Below the pieces are notes generated by a model that saw nothing but the letters and a program-made list of their open reading frames with translations, ran no database searches and was not told the origin of the DNA. A DNA stretch of 64,000 nt. It comes from Halichondria panicea (Eukaryota; Porifera; Demospongiae; Suberitida; Halichondriidae). The stretch is taken from assembly GCF_963675165.1 (NCBI RefSeq), contig NC_087385.1, forward strand, positions 1,364,501 through 1,428,500, given 5' to 3'. A program made the translations under genes and the position numbers. Every line of letters starts with the position of its first letter. Position 1 is the first letter of the stretch. Shown here piece by piece: positions 10,030 through 23,700 of the stretch.

Positions 10030-13000
10030 GCTTGTGTATGGTGGTGGATGCAGCTTGCAAGAAACAATGTGAGAGTTTCCAAGCTCTACTGGACAACCTC
10101 CTCATCATGCTGCATACACATGTACGTACCATCCATTGCAGTGATACTACTATAGTGATATGCCAAGACTTGCCTTTATTATTCACACCTCTTTTTAAAG
10201 TTGACGTCAACGAGCATTGACTGTTTCACAAAAATAAAATCATAAAGCCTAATAATGACACACGATCCTTGCCAGAACGCAATAGTTAGATCTGCGAAGG
10301 GTCAATTAACTAATTTGGCTCATTCGCAAAGTTTTCACAAAAAAAATATTCTAGTGATACGGTATGTGATAAACTAGGCCTAAAGGTGTTTATTTGGTTG
10401 TTTCTTCACATATAAGCCTCAGAGGAGGTACGACAATTTAGAATTCCATTGTGATGATGTTTGCTAAGCTGGCAGTTTACCGCAACCTTGCCACAACGAA
10501 CTCTAGAAAGTTTGTAACTGGCTGTCTAGCTAGCTCTAGGTGTTTCTCAAGGTCTCTATGGCTAGCTATAGTGTTTCTCCAGCTGATGTCCTCGTTAAGA
10601 TATTTATGAAGGTGCAGTGCTCTCACCTCTTGTAGCTAGCATATCTCGTACTGAATAGGGGTTCACTGGGGTTCAGCAACGGAAACAGTTTGATCTAGGT
10701 CTAATCTATACTACCCTCGACTTCGAAAAGCCTTAGTCACAGAATAACAGAGTTATCATGAGGAACACACTATTACTGTAACATTGAAAACCAATGTCAA
10801 AAAGATTGGAATGCAATTAAAAGAGAGATCACGAGATGACACACATCCTCCCTATAAGCCTCACGAAAAGTGCTGACTCACTGTATGGACATGCGCACAT
10901 TGCAGGTTGTGTGTAGTAGTGTAGTGTACGGTTGCTGTGCATGGTTGCTCTGGTCACACTGGTTGCTCTGATTGCACTGGCTATGTGTAGTCACTCTGGT
11001 TTCACTGGTTGCTCTGGTGGTCTGGTTGGTCTGGTTAGTCTAGTTGCGCTGTACTTGCTTTCATTGCTTTGGTAGCCTTCTTCACTGGCCTCGGAGGAAG
11101 AAAAGAGGCCTGCAACTGACTGTTTGCACATACGCAAAATTATCAAACTATCAAACCTTGATACGAAGAATAATATTAAAATCATACACAGAACTATTAT
11201 TGCTAGCTAGCTAAAGACAGAGCTGTAGGTTTTTGTTAGATGGGCGTGGTCTGTCCATATAGGCTGGTATCAGCAGACGATTGTCATCCACTGTTGCAGA
11301 CTGTGAGTCTTTTGTTAATATATCAGGCTAAGGGTAGCTATCAGAATGCTATCAGATGATCTAGAAAGCCTTCAATCAGACTTCTATCTTTTTCCTTCAA
11401 TCCACTTCCGTTTGTTGTGACGTCATTGTTTTATACTATAACCATATTATGTTGTTATCCAGTTTCTGGAGAATAGGTGGCGCATACACAAGCAGCCGAT
11501 ACCAGGTCCATCTGAGGAGAAAGCGGGGTGAGACCTGGCTATTGCTGTAGTTGGCTGGTTGCTTTGATTGTGTGTAGATCTTAGAGCCTGGCTCTGGTTG
11601 ATCTGTAGTTAGCACTAGTTGCACTTGTTCTGTGTAGTGGCCTGTTTGCTCCAGCCAGACTGGTTTCTCGTGTTGTTTGTGCTGGTTGACTTATGTGTAG
11701 CCTAGCTATTACTGTAATGAACTCTTGCTGTAATATAGGCACAGCCAGAGAAACCAGTGGACTAGAGCAACTATAGCTAGCAGCTAGAGCAGCCAGATCA
11801 GCCAGACCAACTAGAGCAACCAGACCAACTAGAGCAACCAGACCAGCTAGACCAACTAGAGCAACCAGAGCAGCCAGACCAACTAGAGCAACCAGACCAA
11901 CTGGACTAACTAGAGCAGCTAGACCAACTAGAGCAGCCAGACCAACTAGACCAACTAGAGCACAACCAGAGCAGCCAGACCAACCAGAGCAGTCAGACAA
12001 ACTAGAGCAACCAGACCAACCAGAGCAACCAGACCAACCAGAGCAGCTAGACTAACTAGAGCAACCAGAGCAGCCAGACCAACCAGAGTAGCCAGACCAA
12101 CTAGAGCAACCAGACCCTGCACAGACCATGTAGAACTGCTAGAGCAACCAACAGAACACACAGCCAGTGCAAAGCAACTGAATGCAACCGTACACTACTA
12201 TACACAGCCCAGTGGCCTGTCTAACGAGGGGGGTGGGGGCTCAGGAGGCTTGAGCACCCCCCTGGTCTCCCAGACAACCATGAAACTAATCTAGCTATCT
12301 AGCTACTATCGAATTCTAAAATGCAAATTACATACGTTGGTAATGCTAGCTCTTGCTATTGCAATTAAGTCATGACCGGCAGCCCCAATTGAGCATGAGC
12401 AATCAGCATTGGCATAGTGATTATGTAATGCATCCTTGTATAATTAATGCAAGGGTGCAAGGGGGCGAACTTTTCGGCTGCACGCACGGCCCCATTGCTT
12501 GAGCACCCTCCTGCTTCAATGTCTAGAAACGTCCCTGCAGCCGGCCGTGCACGCATGTTCATACGTTCGGCTGAGTCAGCACCTTTCGTGACGCTTACAT
12601 GGAAGATTTTATTTGTCTATATAGTAGTGATTAAAGTACCAACCACCACCACCGCTCAGTGTGGGCACATTCCTGCTATTGAACTTACTAGCTGTACGTA
12701 TCTATAACAACTGTAGGCCTCTGTTCCCGTGGTGATGTCGAACCCTGTCACAATCAAGAACCACAACGAACTACTCCGTTGCTTTGCCGTCATCAGTAAG
12801 TATAATTAGCCCTCCACCCCCACCCACTCCACCTCCACACTTCCACCCACTCCACAGCAAAGGCCAACTCGAACAGAGTCGTGTCGTTCCTCCTGGCCAA
12901 GATGGAGATCAACCAGGAGAAGGTGAGGCTGGCCACACTGGACGTTATCAAGCACCTCATCAACTCCTGTGGTGAGCAACAAATGAACTGACCCACATAC

Positions 13001-14670
13001 ACACACACTGGGCATGGTGGCTAGAACATTCACACGTAGCTCTATCTTGAGAAGTCTTATAATACCTCACTGGTAGTTCAGTAACCTTTCACAAGAGTGT
13101 GAGTGAGAACCCATTTGCTGGATTCTAGCAACCTTTTAACCATCAACCTTCAAGTTAACTGGCCTGTACTGTATATGTCACAAGTATGAAGGAATGAGTC
13201 TCAATCTACTGATTATAAGGTTTTAGTATTAATACAGGCCAATGTAGTTTCGTAAGTTAAACTGGCCTATACTGTACCTCTATGTGTGTAACCTTGACTG
13301 TGTGGAGTGTGTGTGTTACTAAAAGTGTGATCATGTGATCATGCAGACAGTGAGCTGGAGGACAAGAAGCCGCTGATTGTGAGTGGACTCAAGATTGTAC
13401 TACACGACCAAACGCTCAAGGTACACACACACACACACACACACACACAGCATGTGACGCAATCTGTATGAGATATACTAGGAATTTAGTGTGATGTGCT
13501 CTTTCAATTGGTGTATTGTAGACAATTGCATGGCTCTTTTGATTATAAATGTAGAAGCAATGTCTACATGCACCGTACAATTTACGCTTCATTTATTTCT
13601 GGTCTTACTCACCAACTGTGGTTATCTATTAGTGATTCATCCCCTTCTCTCTCTCTCTCAGGTGTGTCGACTGTTTAACCAGGTGATAATTGCCATGGCC
13701 AGTCATGGCTACCTTTCACTGGAGGGTGGTCAGCTCATGGTGGAGTTCATTGTGCGACAGTGCTCCTTTAATCCTGATGATAAAGCCCTGGCCAAGTTGG
13801 CATCCGAGGAGGTGTCTCCAGTGGCACTGAGAGACATGAGCAGCAAGTCACTGCAACTCATCACCACTACCATCGAGAATATGGACCAGGTGTGTGTGTG
13901 TGTGTGTGTGTGTGGGCGTGGGTGTGTGTATGGGTGGCCAAGTGTATGTGTGTGATATGGTAGTTGTGAAAAATGTGAATATATTACTTATAATGAAATG
14001 TTACTGTGCTGCGTGGGTTTGTCAGCTTGTACCTCACTCTGTACATGTACACCACTTAGATAACAGCTATTCTGAGTAAGTGTAGGGAGTCAGATGCTCC
14101 TTCCCTTTATGTGCTCCTGCTATGAGTATATAGTGAACACAAGCTGTGCTTGCCTGTCCAAGGCTCAGTACTGACTGGTGTAGGTAGTGATAGCAGGTAC
14201 TGTGTACACATTGAAACTAGATATTGTGTTTGTAATGATAACTCTATCAGCTCATATAAACATGTGTACTTTTCCGTTTCACTAATATTTTGCCCCTCCT
14301 CCCTATCCCAGGTCCTGTGGCCATTCCTGATAGAGTTCCTGGTTCCCCCTGCCTACACCAATGCCCTGGGTATTGTGGCTCGCTGTGTGACTGATATTGC
14401 CACTGAGAAGAGGCAGAATAACGTGGACGAGTATGACCTCAACTATGAGGAGCTGGGTTAGTGTGTGTTTGCTTATCAACTAGAGGGGAAGTAGAAGGTA
14501 TGAGCTATGATTGATAGCTGTATGAGCAGCATCTCTCCTGTTGGCTAATATTTTATTATGTGGGTTCAGTGGTCTGAGGCATGACCATACATGTTCTGTA
14601 ATCAATTGACAGGATCTACCTTGATTAACCAGATGTGGTAGCACAGGGGCTTTTTATGTCAATGTACACA

Positions 14671-14730
<60 letters not shown>

Positions 14731-15403
14731 CACCTTTTACACCACACATCCATGCACTCTCTCCTCTCCAGTGAACTTGCCCAAGCCCCCTGTCCTGTTA
14801 GCTCGGCTCCTAGTGATGGCTGGTCACCCTGGCAACGGGCACGGACGTGGGGAGCATGTACTGTCTTGCATGAGAGCACTGGGTCCCAACATCAAAGAGG
14901 AGGTGGTCAACATGTGGGACACTGTCATCCCTAAGCTACAGACTTATATCAATGGTGTGTGATCAGTCTGTACAGTACAGTGGGGTACATGATGATTATT
15001 ATCTATACATGCATCTATACAGGTGTACATGTATTTTCCTATGGCTGAATGACTTTTCATTGTTTTGTTTGTTTGTGTGTGCAGAGCAAACTACACAGGG
15101 CACTTGGGACCAGAGGCACTGGGAGGACCTCATGCTGAAGGTACTGGATTAAGTTAACTGCATCGAGTATACATCTTCAGATACATCTTCATTGTGATCT
15201 TTAAAGGCAGACTCTTATTACTTATGATTTAGAACATGTAGTACATTGTAAATGTTGGTTCAGAATAAGATTCCTGCTTTCTGGGGCTATGTTCCATGTG
15301 CTTCTAGGGATTTGACTGCTTGTAGGAGTGTGTTCAAGCTTAATGTTACTCTCTTTACTTTGACCCCCCCCCCACACACACACACACACCCACACTCTCC
15401 ACC

Positions 15404-15444
<41 letters not shown>

Positions 15445-17732
15445 CTCTCCCGTACGATTGATGAGGTAGACTCTGAGGAATGGCTCATAGAGCTGGGCAA
15501 TGCAATGGGTGACAAGGAAACCATCCTCTCCAGCTACTCTGGTTACTCACAAGAGAAGGGGTTCCTCTTCAAGTGTTTGGGAATCATTATGAAGAAGTCC
15601 AACCAGAAGCAGTTTGTGCAGAAACACCTGGACGCAATGTTTGCAACTATCAGGCACGCCAGCCAAGACGAGAGAGAGGTGGGTGGAGTCAGTGGGGCTT
15701 GGTAGTTTCTATCATCTTTATTTGTATTGTATTGCACAGATGTGTAGACTATTCACACTACATGTATGTGGATTTGAATATACATGTACGTATATGTAGA
15801 TATTGCTATAAATTGAAAATTTTCACCACAAATTTTAATTACTAATGCGTTCCCCCCCTCCCTCCTCCTTCCAGGGTGCTGCCTTTGGAGCTGGTTTCTG
15901 TGCTGCCTCTCATCTGGACACTGTGGTTGCTAAGCTAGAGGCTGTTACCAAGGAGGACATGGTTCGTAAGAGCAAAGGATTCTTTGGGTTCAGTAAAGAC
16001 AAGAGTGAGGCTGACGTTGAGAACATCAAGGCAACTGTCATGCTGTGCTATGGCTACGTCACCTTCCACTCTCCACCACAGTGAGTGTTGTACCTATACA
16101 CACTGTGGTACAGTGAACCTGTCTAGTGTGGTCACCCTCTATAATACATGCGGGATAATAATCATGGGCTACAAAGTCTCTAGTGCCTGTGTTTCAACTT
16201 GTGTTAGCTGGGGTGACCACTAGAGACAGGTTTCACTGTACCCATACAGAATGCTTCTCCTCTTATACAGTAGCCATACAGTGCACTGGTGTAAAGTATC
16301 TATAAGCCTATAGGCTTTATTTTGGCTGTGATACTTCCTCTCAGCGCTCTGAATAACTACTCAGTTATAAGGCATTGCCAAACTGGACCCTTAGGGAGTC
16401 TATGAGCACCATCCAATTGCAATGATATTTGAGAAGCTGAAGTAAAGCCTATGACATGGCATGCTTATAACTCAAACTTTGATCAAGCTCAAGGTTGAGG
16501 CTTTGGTTACCGGTACCATGTATGGCTGTATGTGTATGTTATCTGTTTTGCCAATCTAGGTTGATTACTTCTCGTGTTGAAGTCAACATCCTGCGAAGCA
16601 TCAACCCACACTTTGCCAAAGTGAAGGTACATATCTAATACCCTATCATGTGACATCACATGAGTATCACATGACCCACAGGACACAACAGTCAAGCAGA
16701 ACCTGATCCGTACGATCGATCTGATTGGACGTGCTCTTCATCCGGACCATCTCAAAACCAACGATTTTGTGTTCTCCAAGAGAGGTGATCTGATCAACCA
16801 TCTCCTTGGTTACATACGAGCTGAGCCAATCAATACTCCCATAGCCACGGAGACTAGGTCACTAGCCATTCGAGGGCTGGCCACATTAACGTATCCTATG
16901 ATCGTAGATCGTGTATAGTGGTCCTTACACTGTATAAATCCACACCTTCTGTCAGGACTAATTATAATGATACATGATACAGTGAAGTTGTCTATAAGTC
17001 TATAATGATGGACAGACCAACAGTGGCTGTACTAAAGAGGTGACCTACTAACATAGGTCCAAACACATGCTATGGAGACTTTACATAATTACAACCTGGC
17101 TGTATTATAGAGGGGACTTGCTAATAGGGTGACCACAATAGACAAGTTCCACTGAACATAATATACTCTTAATTGTGATTGATGCCCTTTAGCCTCATAA
17201 TAATGTGTACATGTAAGTGTGATCCAGCTAGATGATGTGTTCTGTGCTATGAACCTTGACTCGTTGATAGCAAGCTGGAGCCTAAACTGACACCAGCTGA
17301 TCAGTTTGACGTGATCAAGGTATCCACTGACTCCGTGTTCCCCCTCCTCATGGCAGGGGGTTGTATGTCTAGCAGCAGCAAGAAGAACAAGGAAATCATT
17401 GTGAGTAAAGCACTGGGATGAGTAAAGCACTGGGATCTCGTGTTGCCTGAATGCTGCCTAGTGAATAATAAATATGGAATGGGTAAAGATCATTAACTGT
17501 AAAAATGCTCTTACCTGTGCAGAACCCTGAAGAGAGCAACAAGCTGTTTGAGGGCGCCATGGATGCTGTGTCTGACCTCCTGGTCACCATACTCAAGAAG
17601 GACGTCTCCTCTGACAACTTGGACTCCATCTTTAAGGTGAGTATAATATGTGGTCTTGTAGACAACTAGTACATTCACACTCTCCACCCCTCACACACAC
17701 CCACACCCACACCCACACACACCCTTCACCCG

Positions 17733-17781
<49 letters not shown>

Positions 17782-20700
17782 CAGCATCTTGAGGAGTGGA
17801 CCCAATCTGAGACCGAGGTGGAGCGTTGCCGTAGCATCAAGTGTCTCTTAGCGCTCCTCAAGACCTACCACACTCATTCTGAGACCAACGAGGCGTCACG
17901 TGAGCTGGCCATGCAGGGTCACCTACTCGGTCGTATGGTTCCCCGCTGCTCTGACCCCTCCCTCTTTGTACGCCAGGCGGCTGTGGATTGTATACAACTC
18001 ACTCTCAAGATAGCCACTGCTGTACCAGGTGTGTGGAGTAAACTACCCCTAATTAAGGAACCCAACACGCTCTCAATATAATTATTATAGAGAAAGGAAA
18101 TCAAATCCCCTATAACTCTACTGTTTGCTAGTACACGTAGATGGGTGCGTGTGTGTGTGAGGTGTGAAGTGGTTGTTTTCTTGTGTGTGTTGTTAAGCGT
18201 ACAGAATGATCTACTGTTACATGTATTGTATACTGATCAGCCTCTCTCTCTACCCACTCAGGTGTGACTGACCAGCTGGTGGAGGCCCTCACTCTGCTCA
18301 GGGAGAGAGCTGAGAACGATGAACCAAACGCATTGTTCAGTCTCGTCAATGACCTCTCCAAGGTACAATCTTCTTGCGGTCAGACTCTTAAGACATAAGA
18401 CATAATTATCAGTACAAATCCGTTGTGGCCCTGCGATCTAGGCTTTCTACTAGTAGGTACTACTCTGAGGCAATGTGAACCTAGTGATGAATTGTCACCG
18501 AGTGAACCAAGTTGGCGCGCCTTCATATTTTTTGAAATGGCACCATTCTTGCAATCAATTATGGAATCTCTCTTAGCTAGCTATGTGTGCTATAATATTT
18601 CCTAAGTGTTGTGTGCAAACTTCGATTCAGAGCCCAAATTAATAATACATGTACTTTTTAGGGAAAGTTACTTTGAATTAGCTGTACAATGAAAGTTAAG
18701 AGCCCATGCACTACTGTTCCTACAATTCATTGTTCTATTTCTTCCTCTGTCCCCCCAGGTGCTGTGTAAGAAGGTGTCCAGTATCCACCTGTGGTCGATG
18801 GTGACGTACCTGTTGGACGGGCTCATCGACTATCAGGGCCACAGCTCCAGTGGAGCGTGTGTCGTGCTCAACCAGATCGTCAAGCAACGAGGCTCCACCC
18901 TCAGCGAACAGGTACAGAAATAATATAGCTGGATTATAAATTCACGAGCTAAATTTAACTTGATTGGTCTGTGTAAAACAGTGGAATCCCTCTTAATAAG
19001 AAAGGCTCAAGCACGATATAAAGACCACGGGCACCCAGGTCCCAAATAAACAGTTTGTGTACAAAACAAACCCTCAACAAATTAAAGGCCACGTACCTCA
19101 TAATTATCAATGGCCAAAACTTGTTCCCCAACATGTTTGTTATAAAGGTGTTCCACTGTTCTAGCTCCATGCAACATATGATGAGATTTATTAGTCAGTG
19201 AAAGAGTGGTTTGTTTCCATAGATACCTGACTTGATTGACGGGGTGCACGACAAGCTGTGTGGAGTGAACAACCCTCAGACTAGGACAGGGACACTGCGC
19301 TGCATGAGGACAATGTGTCAGCTGTTCCTCAACTCAGTCATCACACACATGCTCAACCAGCCACTACCCTGGGACGAGTGAGTGGGAGGGAGGGGGGTCA
19401 TAGAATAATGCTCGTAGATGAATAATCATTACAACTGTGTCTATTATAATTATACAACGTATGTTCCAAGAAATGTTATGTTGTACGTATAATTGTATGG
19501 CTGCTGTCTTAATCTGAAACGTTGTTGAATAAACACTATTGGCATTGTAAAGTACATTCCTCCATAAACAACTATAATTATGTATCTGTAACCTCTGCCC
19601 CTCAGGCAGTGGGTGTCCATGTGGCAAGTGTTTGTGGGGGAGGGGCCTCTCCTGGAGCAGGTGCTGACCCACCTCCTGGAGGTCGTCAAACTCAGTCTAC
19701 CCTATCAGGAGAAGATCAAGAGTGGCAAGACACTCCGCATGGAGACTGCCGTCCCTAAGGCAGTATGTACCCTCAACTGTTGGTTTGATCTGTTTAATTC
19801 TTAATAAAACTATGCAGTCTACCAATTGCAGCCATCACTATCTCTCAGCTCTACGCAAACAATTTCTTGTGTGCTACATTTAGATCTAGAATAACAGCCG
19901 TAGACACGCCTGTACCCATTCAACCAAAAAAGAAAAGCTCCATCCAAGACTGTACTAGATAACAGTCATAATATTACTCAACCGAATATCTAGACACGAG
20001 ACTGTACTACAGTATGTAGCTGACACATTTACCCCCCCCCTCCCCTTAGGCTATTCATGCGATGGGTGTTCTCCTGTCAGTACCCGAGTCTATGGAGGCT
20101 GGTAAGAAGTTGTTTTCCCGACTGCTGGCTGTCATCCTACTGAGAGTGGGGGTGAGTGCTACCATTGACGATAAGGACAGTAAATCAAAGGCTCCATCAA
20201 ACTCAAAGTGAGGACACGTTATATTCCTACGTACAAGTGCTTACAGTAGACCTACATGTATATTAATTTAATTCCTCTTAGCACAATAGTTGAATTTTTC
20301 AGGACATCTTAACTGGGCATATAATACTTCAAAATGAAATTAGTCAGCCATCAACCTATATCCGATTGACAATTAAAGATTAATTATCTGTAATGCTCGT
20401 CAAGTCGACATACCACACCCACACACTCTACCCCCCCCCCACAGAGTGGCTGTGGACTCGCTGCGTATATTCCTCGAGTGCACAGAGAGTCAGCTGATGC
20501 TGGAGAGACTCGAGTCTCAGAATGTATGGCCATTATTCGAGGGAGATGAGACGTATCCCCACGGTATGCTGCACACGGCACGGGCCCTCTCAGAAGAACA
20601 CCACGCCCTCAATAAGGAGGTGGTGGACGCTCTCAGCTCCTCCCTCAACAGTGTGTACGATGATCACAGAATCACCATCGTTGCTTTCTACTCTGAGGTG

Positions 20701-23700
20701 AGTGGGTCATGTGATAATCATGTCCATACACATACATTGTACATGTAATACTGTATAATAGCGGGTATTTGGTGAGGAAATAAATGTGCGTGATTTGGTG
20801 AGGATTGCCAGTGATCCACTATACAGTACGTACGTACATGTATTTATAGTGATCTCCCACTAGATTTATAAATAGAAGAACAATGGTATGTCATGTGAGT
20901 GTCACATGACTGTTGTGCAGCTGGTGTGTACTCTGGTGGAGGCACAGGATACCCCTCTAGCAGAGCAGATCATGAACAATCTTTTGGGTAGACAGGTGGA
21001 TGCTAACTACGTCGTGAGGATGTATTGTATCCGAGGTCTTGGTAACATGTCCTCCATCAACGAGACACAGGTGAGGAGGGGTGTGTGTGGGGGGAGGGGA
21101 GGGGAGGGGCCTGGGAATCTTGTTAAATATAGCTATCTTCTTTGTGTCTATTATAAAGGGTTCCACTGCGCTAACTATTTACGTACCTGGCTTTACAACA
21201 TATCTTGAGCTTAGACAATGAAGGTCATATTGATCTCATCAGTTCAAAGTGTCCCCCTCGTACATGTTCATGCAGGTGTCACAGTTCTCGACCACCATTC
21301 TCTCAGCAATGTTGGCAGGTATGGATGACAGAGAGGACCCAGCTGACCTCATCACCATGGAAGCCATGTCTGGCCTTGCTAGGATCTTTGAGAAGATTGA
21401 CGAGGGACATGTGCGACCTATCCTCATCAACATTGCCCTCAGAATAAGACCCTGCTTTGAAAAGGTGAATGATTATAGTTACGTGTACTGTAGCTGCAGC
21501 TTGCAATGTTGTGTAGAAAGGAGTTGCATTGTTAACATCAAAATAGCAGTCGCTCAAGTTTGGTAAATATTAATTAAAATAGAACCTTCGTTCTCTAGCT
21601 CTATCTACATGTACATGTATGCTTAAAATGTCATGTAAACTTGATGAAGTCCCCCCCCCCTCCCCCCAATAACGTTAATATTGTCAGCAACACTTAGCGG
21701 TTTGGCATATATGACACGATTGTGATAGCTAGACGATAGAATCCACGTAGTAAGATGCTCCATCCACTCGTGCTCCTGCTAATATCTATATCATAAAACT
21801 CACCAATGAGAGGGACCCGAGTCCTCCCTCAACAACATTTTGGGCTGTATGGTCAATTTTCTTACATCACTGGTGCTCTCGTGTACATGCAGTTACATGT
21901 ACACACTGTTCCACTTCCCCCCCCCCACATACACACACACACAGCCGACCCCTGCAGTGCGAGCCGCTGCGTTCACCCTGTTTGGCAGTCTGTCACGGTT
22001 TGGCAATGGCCCGAGTGAGCAGCCATTCCTCGAGCAGATACAGACCAACTTTGTCACTCTCCTGGTGCATCTCAACGAGTCCGATCCTGTCGTTGTCATG
22101 GTGAGTGTGTGAGGGGGTGGAGGGCAGAGGGAGAGGGCTTGCAAAGTACCAAATAGAATTTACCTTGTATCATCAGTACGAGGGCTTAGATACATTAAAA
22201 ATACCATCCATTTTCCATTCAATTTTGCTGCTCTATCATCAGGGATGTGCCCACACTGGTCAGTGGTGGTTGGTATATAACCACCTCTTAGGCCAGTTGG
22301 CTAAGGCAAATTTGTGATTGAATTGAGGAAAAATACCATTTTTTTGAAAATTCTAGCCATATCACTGCATCAGTATAGGATACATGTACGTACTGTACTA
22401 CGTGTAGCCGATGTTGCTTGTTGACTACATCTGTTACCAATATTTGTGCATTCAGGCGTGTAAGGCGGCGTTGCAGAAAGTGGGTCCACTGATGAAGTCA
22501 GATAAGATCAACGCCATGTTTCAGAAGCACTGCAACCCGGAGGAGCAGCTGTTGTATGCTGAGTTCCTTAACGACCTCTGCAAACTCATTGTGAGCAGTT
22601 ACCATGAATAACACCATGTCTTTAGTGTTCAGCTATTGTAGTATTTTTGTACCCTTTCATAATTATATTGTTTCTGTGTAAACCACTGATTAGCAAGTAG
22701 CCTAGGTAGTGGAATTTGCCAACCATGTACGGAACAATAGCAGTATTGAGCATTGTAGGGAGATTCTTGATGTTTCATCTATTCTGTGTTGCCACAGTAA
22801 ATGTAATAAGTTTCCCCCCTCCCCTTTAGGTTGCTGACTTCACCAACAAGGTCAACTCGTACGTGATGAACTCTGTCATGTTCTTCAAGAGTATGTGGCC
22901 GGAGGTCAAGTGCAACGCAGCTCTCTTTGTGGGTGAGTATACAGTCTAGCCCCCCACACTGGCACACACACACACACGTACGATGTCTCATATCCTCCTC
23001 TCTAGCTACAGTGCGCTGTAGTGTTCCTTCAGCTATTATACTGATCTTCCTATATAATAGCACTGTTTATAGGAATCTAGCAACCATGAGTCTCTAGCCA
23101 ATCAGATTTGAAAGTTCTTTAATTGCTACATGATTTTCTAAGTAAGTACACGATTTTCTAAGTTGGATAGAACACTACCTTTAGCAGTATTTATGACTAA
23201 CATGATCCAAAGCCTCGTATTTTCATCCTCCCGCTTTATTAGAGAAAAAGTCGAATGAGGCTACTAGATTCCCATGCAGTATAAATGTTGCATGCAAAAT
23301 TAATGTTTAAATGTCTCTACCGAGGCATCAGCACCGCACCGTGGTGCTTTCATTATGTCTGTTTGCAATTTTTATTGTAGCTTCTTACTATTGTATCAAG
23401 AGTGCATAAGGAGTGTCAAACTACTGATACCTTTACACAAAACTGTGCACAAAGTAACATGACATCCTGTCAATTGCACGTGAGCAACTCGCAACATGAC
23501 AGTTTAATTGTATTCTTGCGAATCTGATTGGAGATGTCCATTTTTGACATCTGAGCCAAGAAAAGTGACTCTAAATGCCAGACCCTCTCCCTGGCACATG
23601 TCAGATCACGTGCAAGGGAGTGGTCTGGGGCCAGACTATGTAGAGGTATCGATCGTATTCTTCTTGTGTGTGCACTCTTGATGATATTTCATAACATAAC

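Noticed and set aside
11581..12161. Val/Gly/Leu/Ala-repeat open frames resembling a membrane or structural protein
   Set aside because: Produced by the tandem AGAGCAACCAGACC units of a foldback element within an MROH1 intron.
20050..20207. Early splice of MROH1 exon 26 at GTGAGTG (about 20152)
   Set aside because: Using the later GTGAGG donor keeps the exact phase to exon 27; the early donor would shift the frame.
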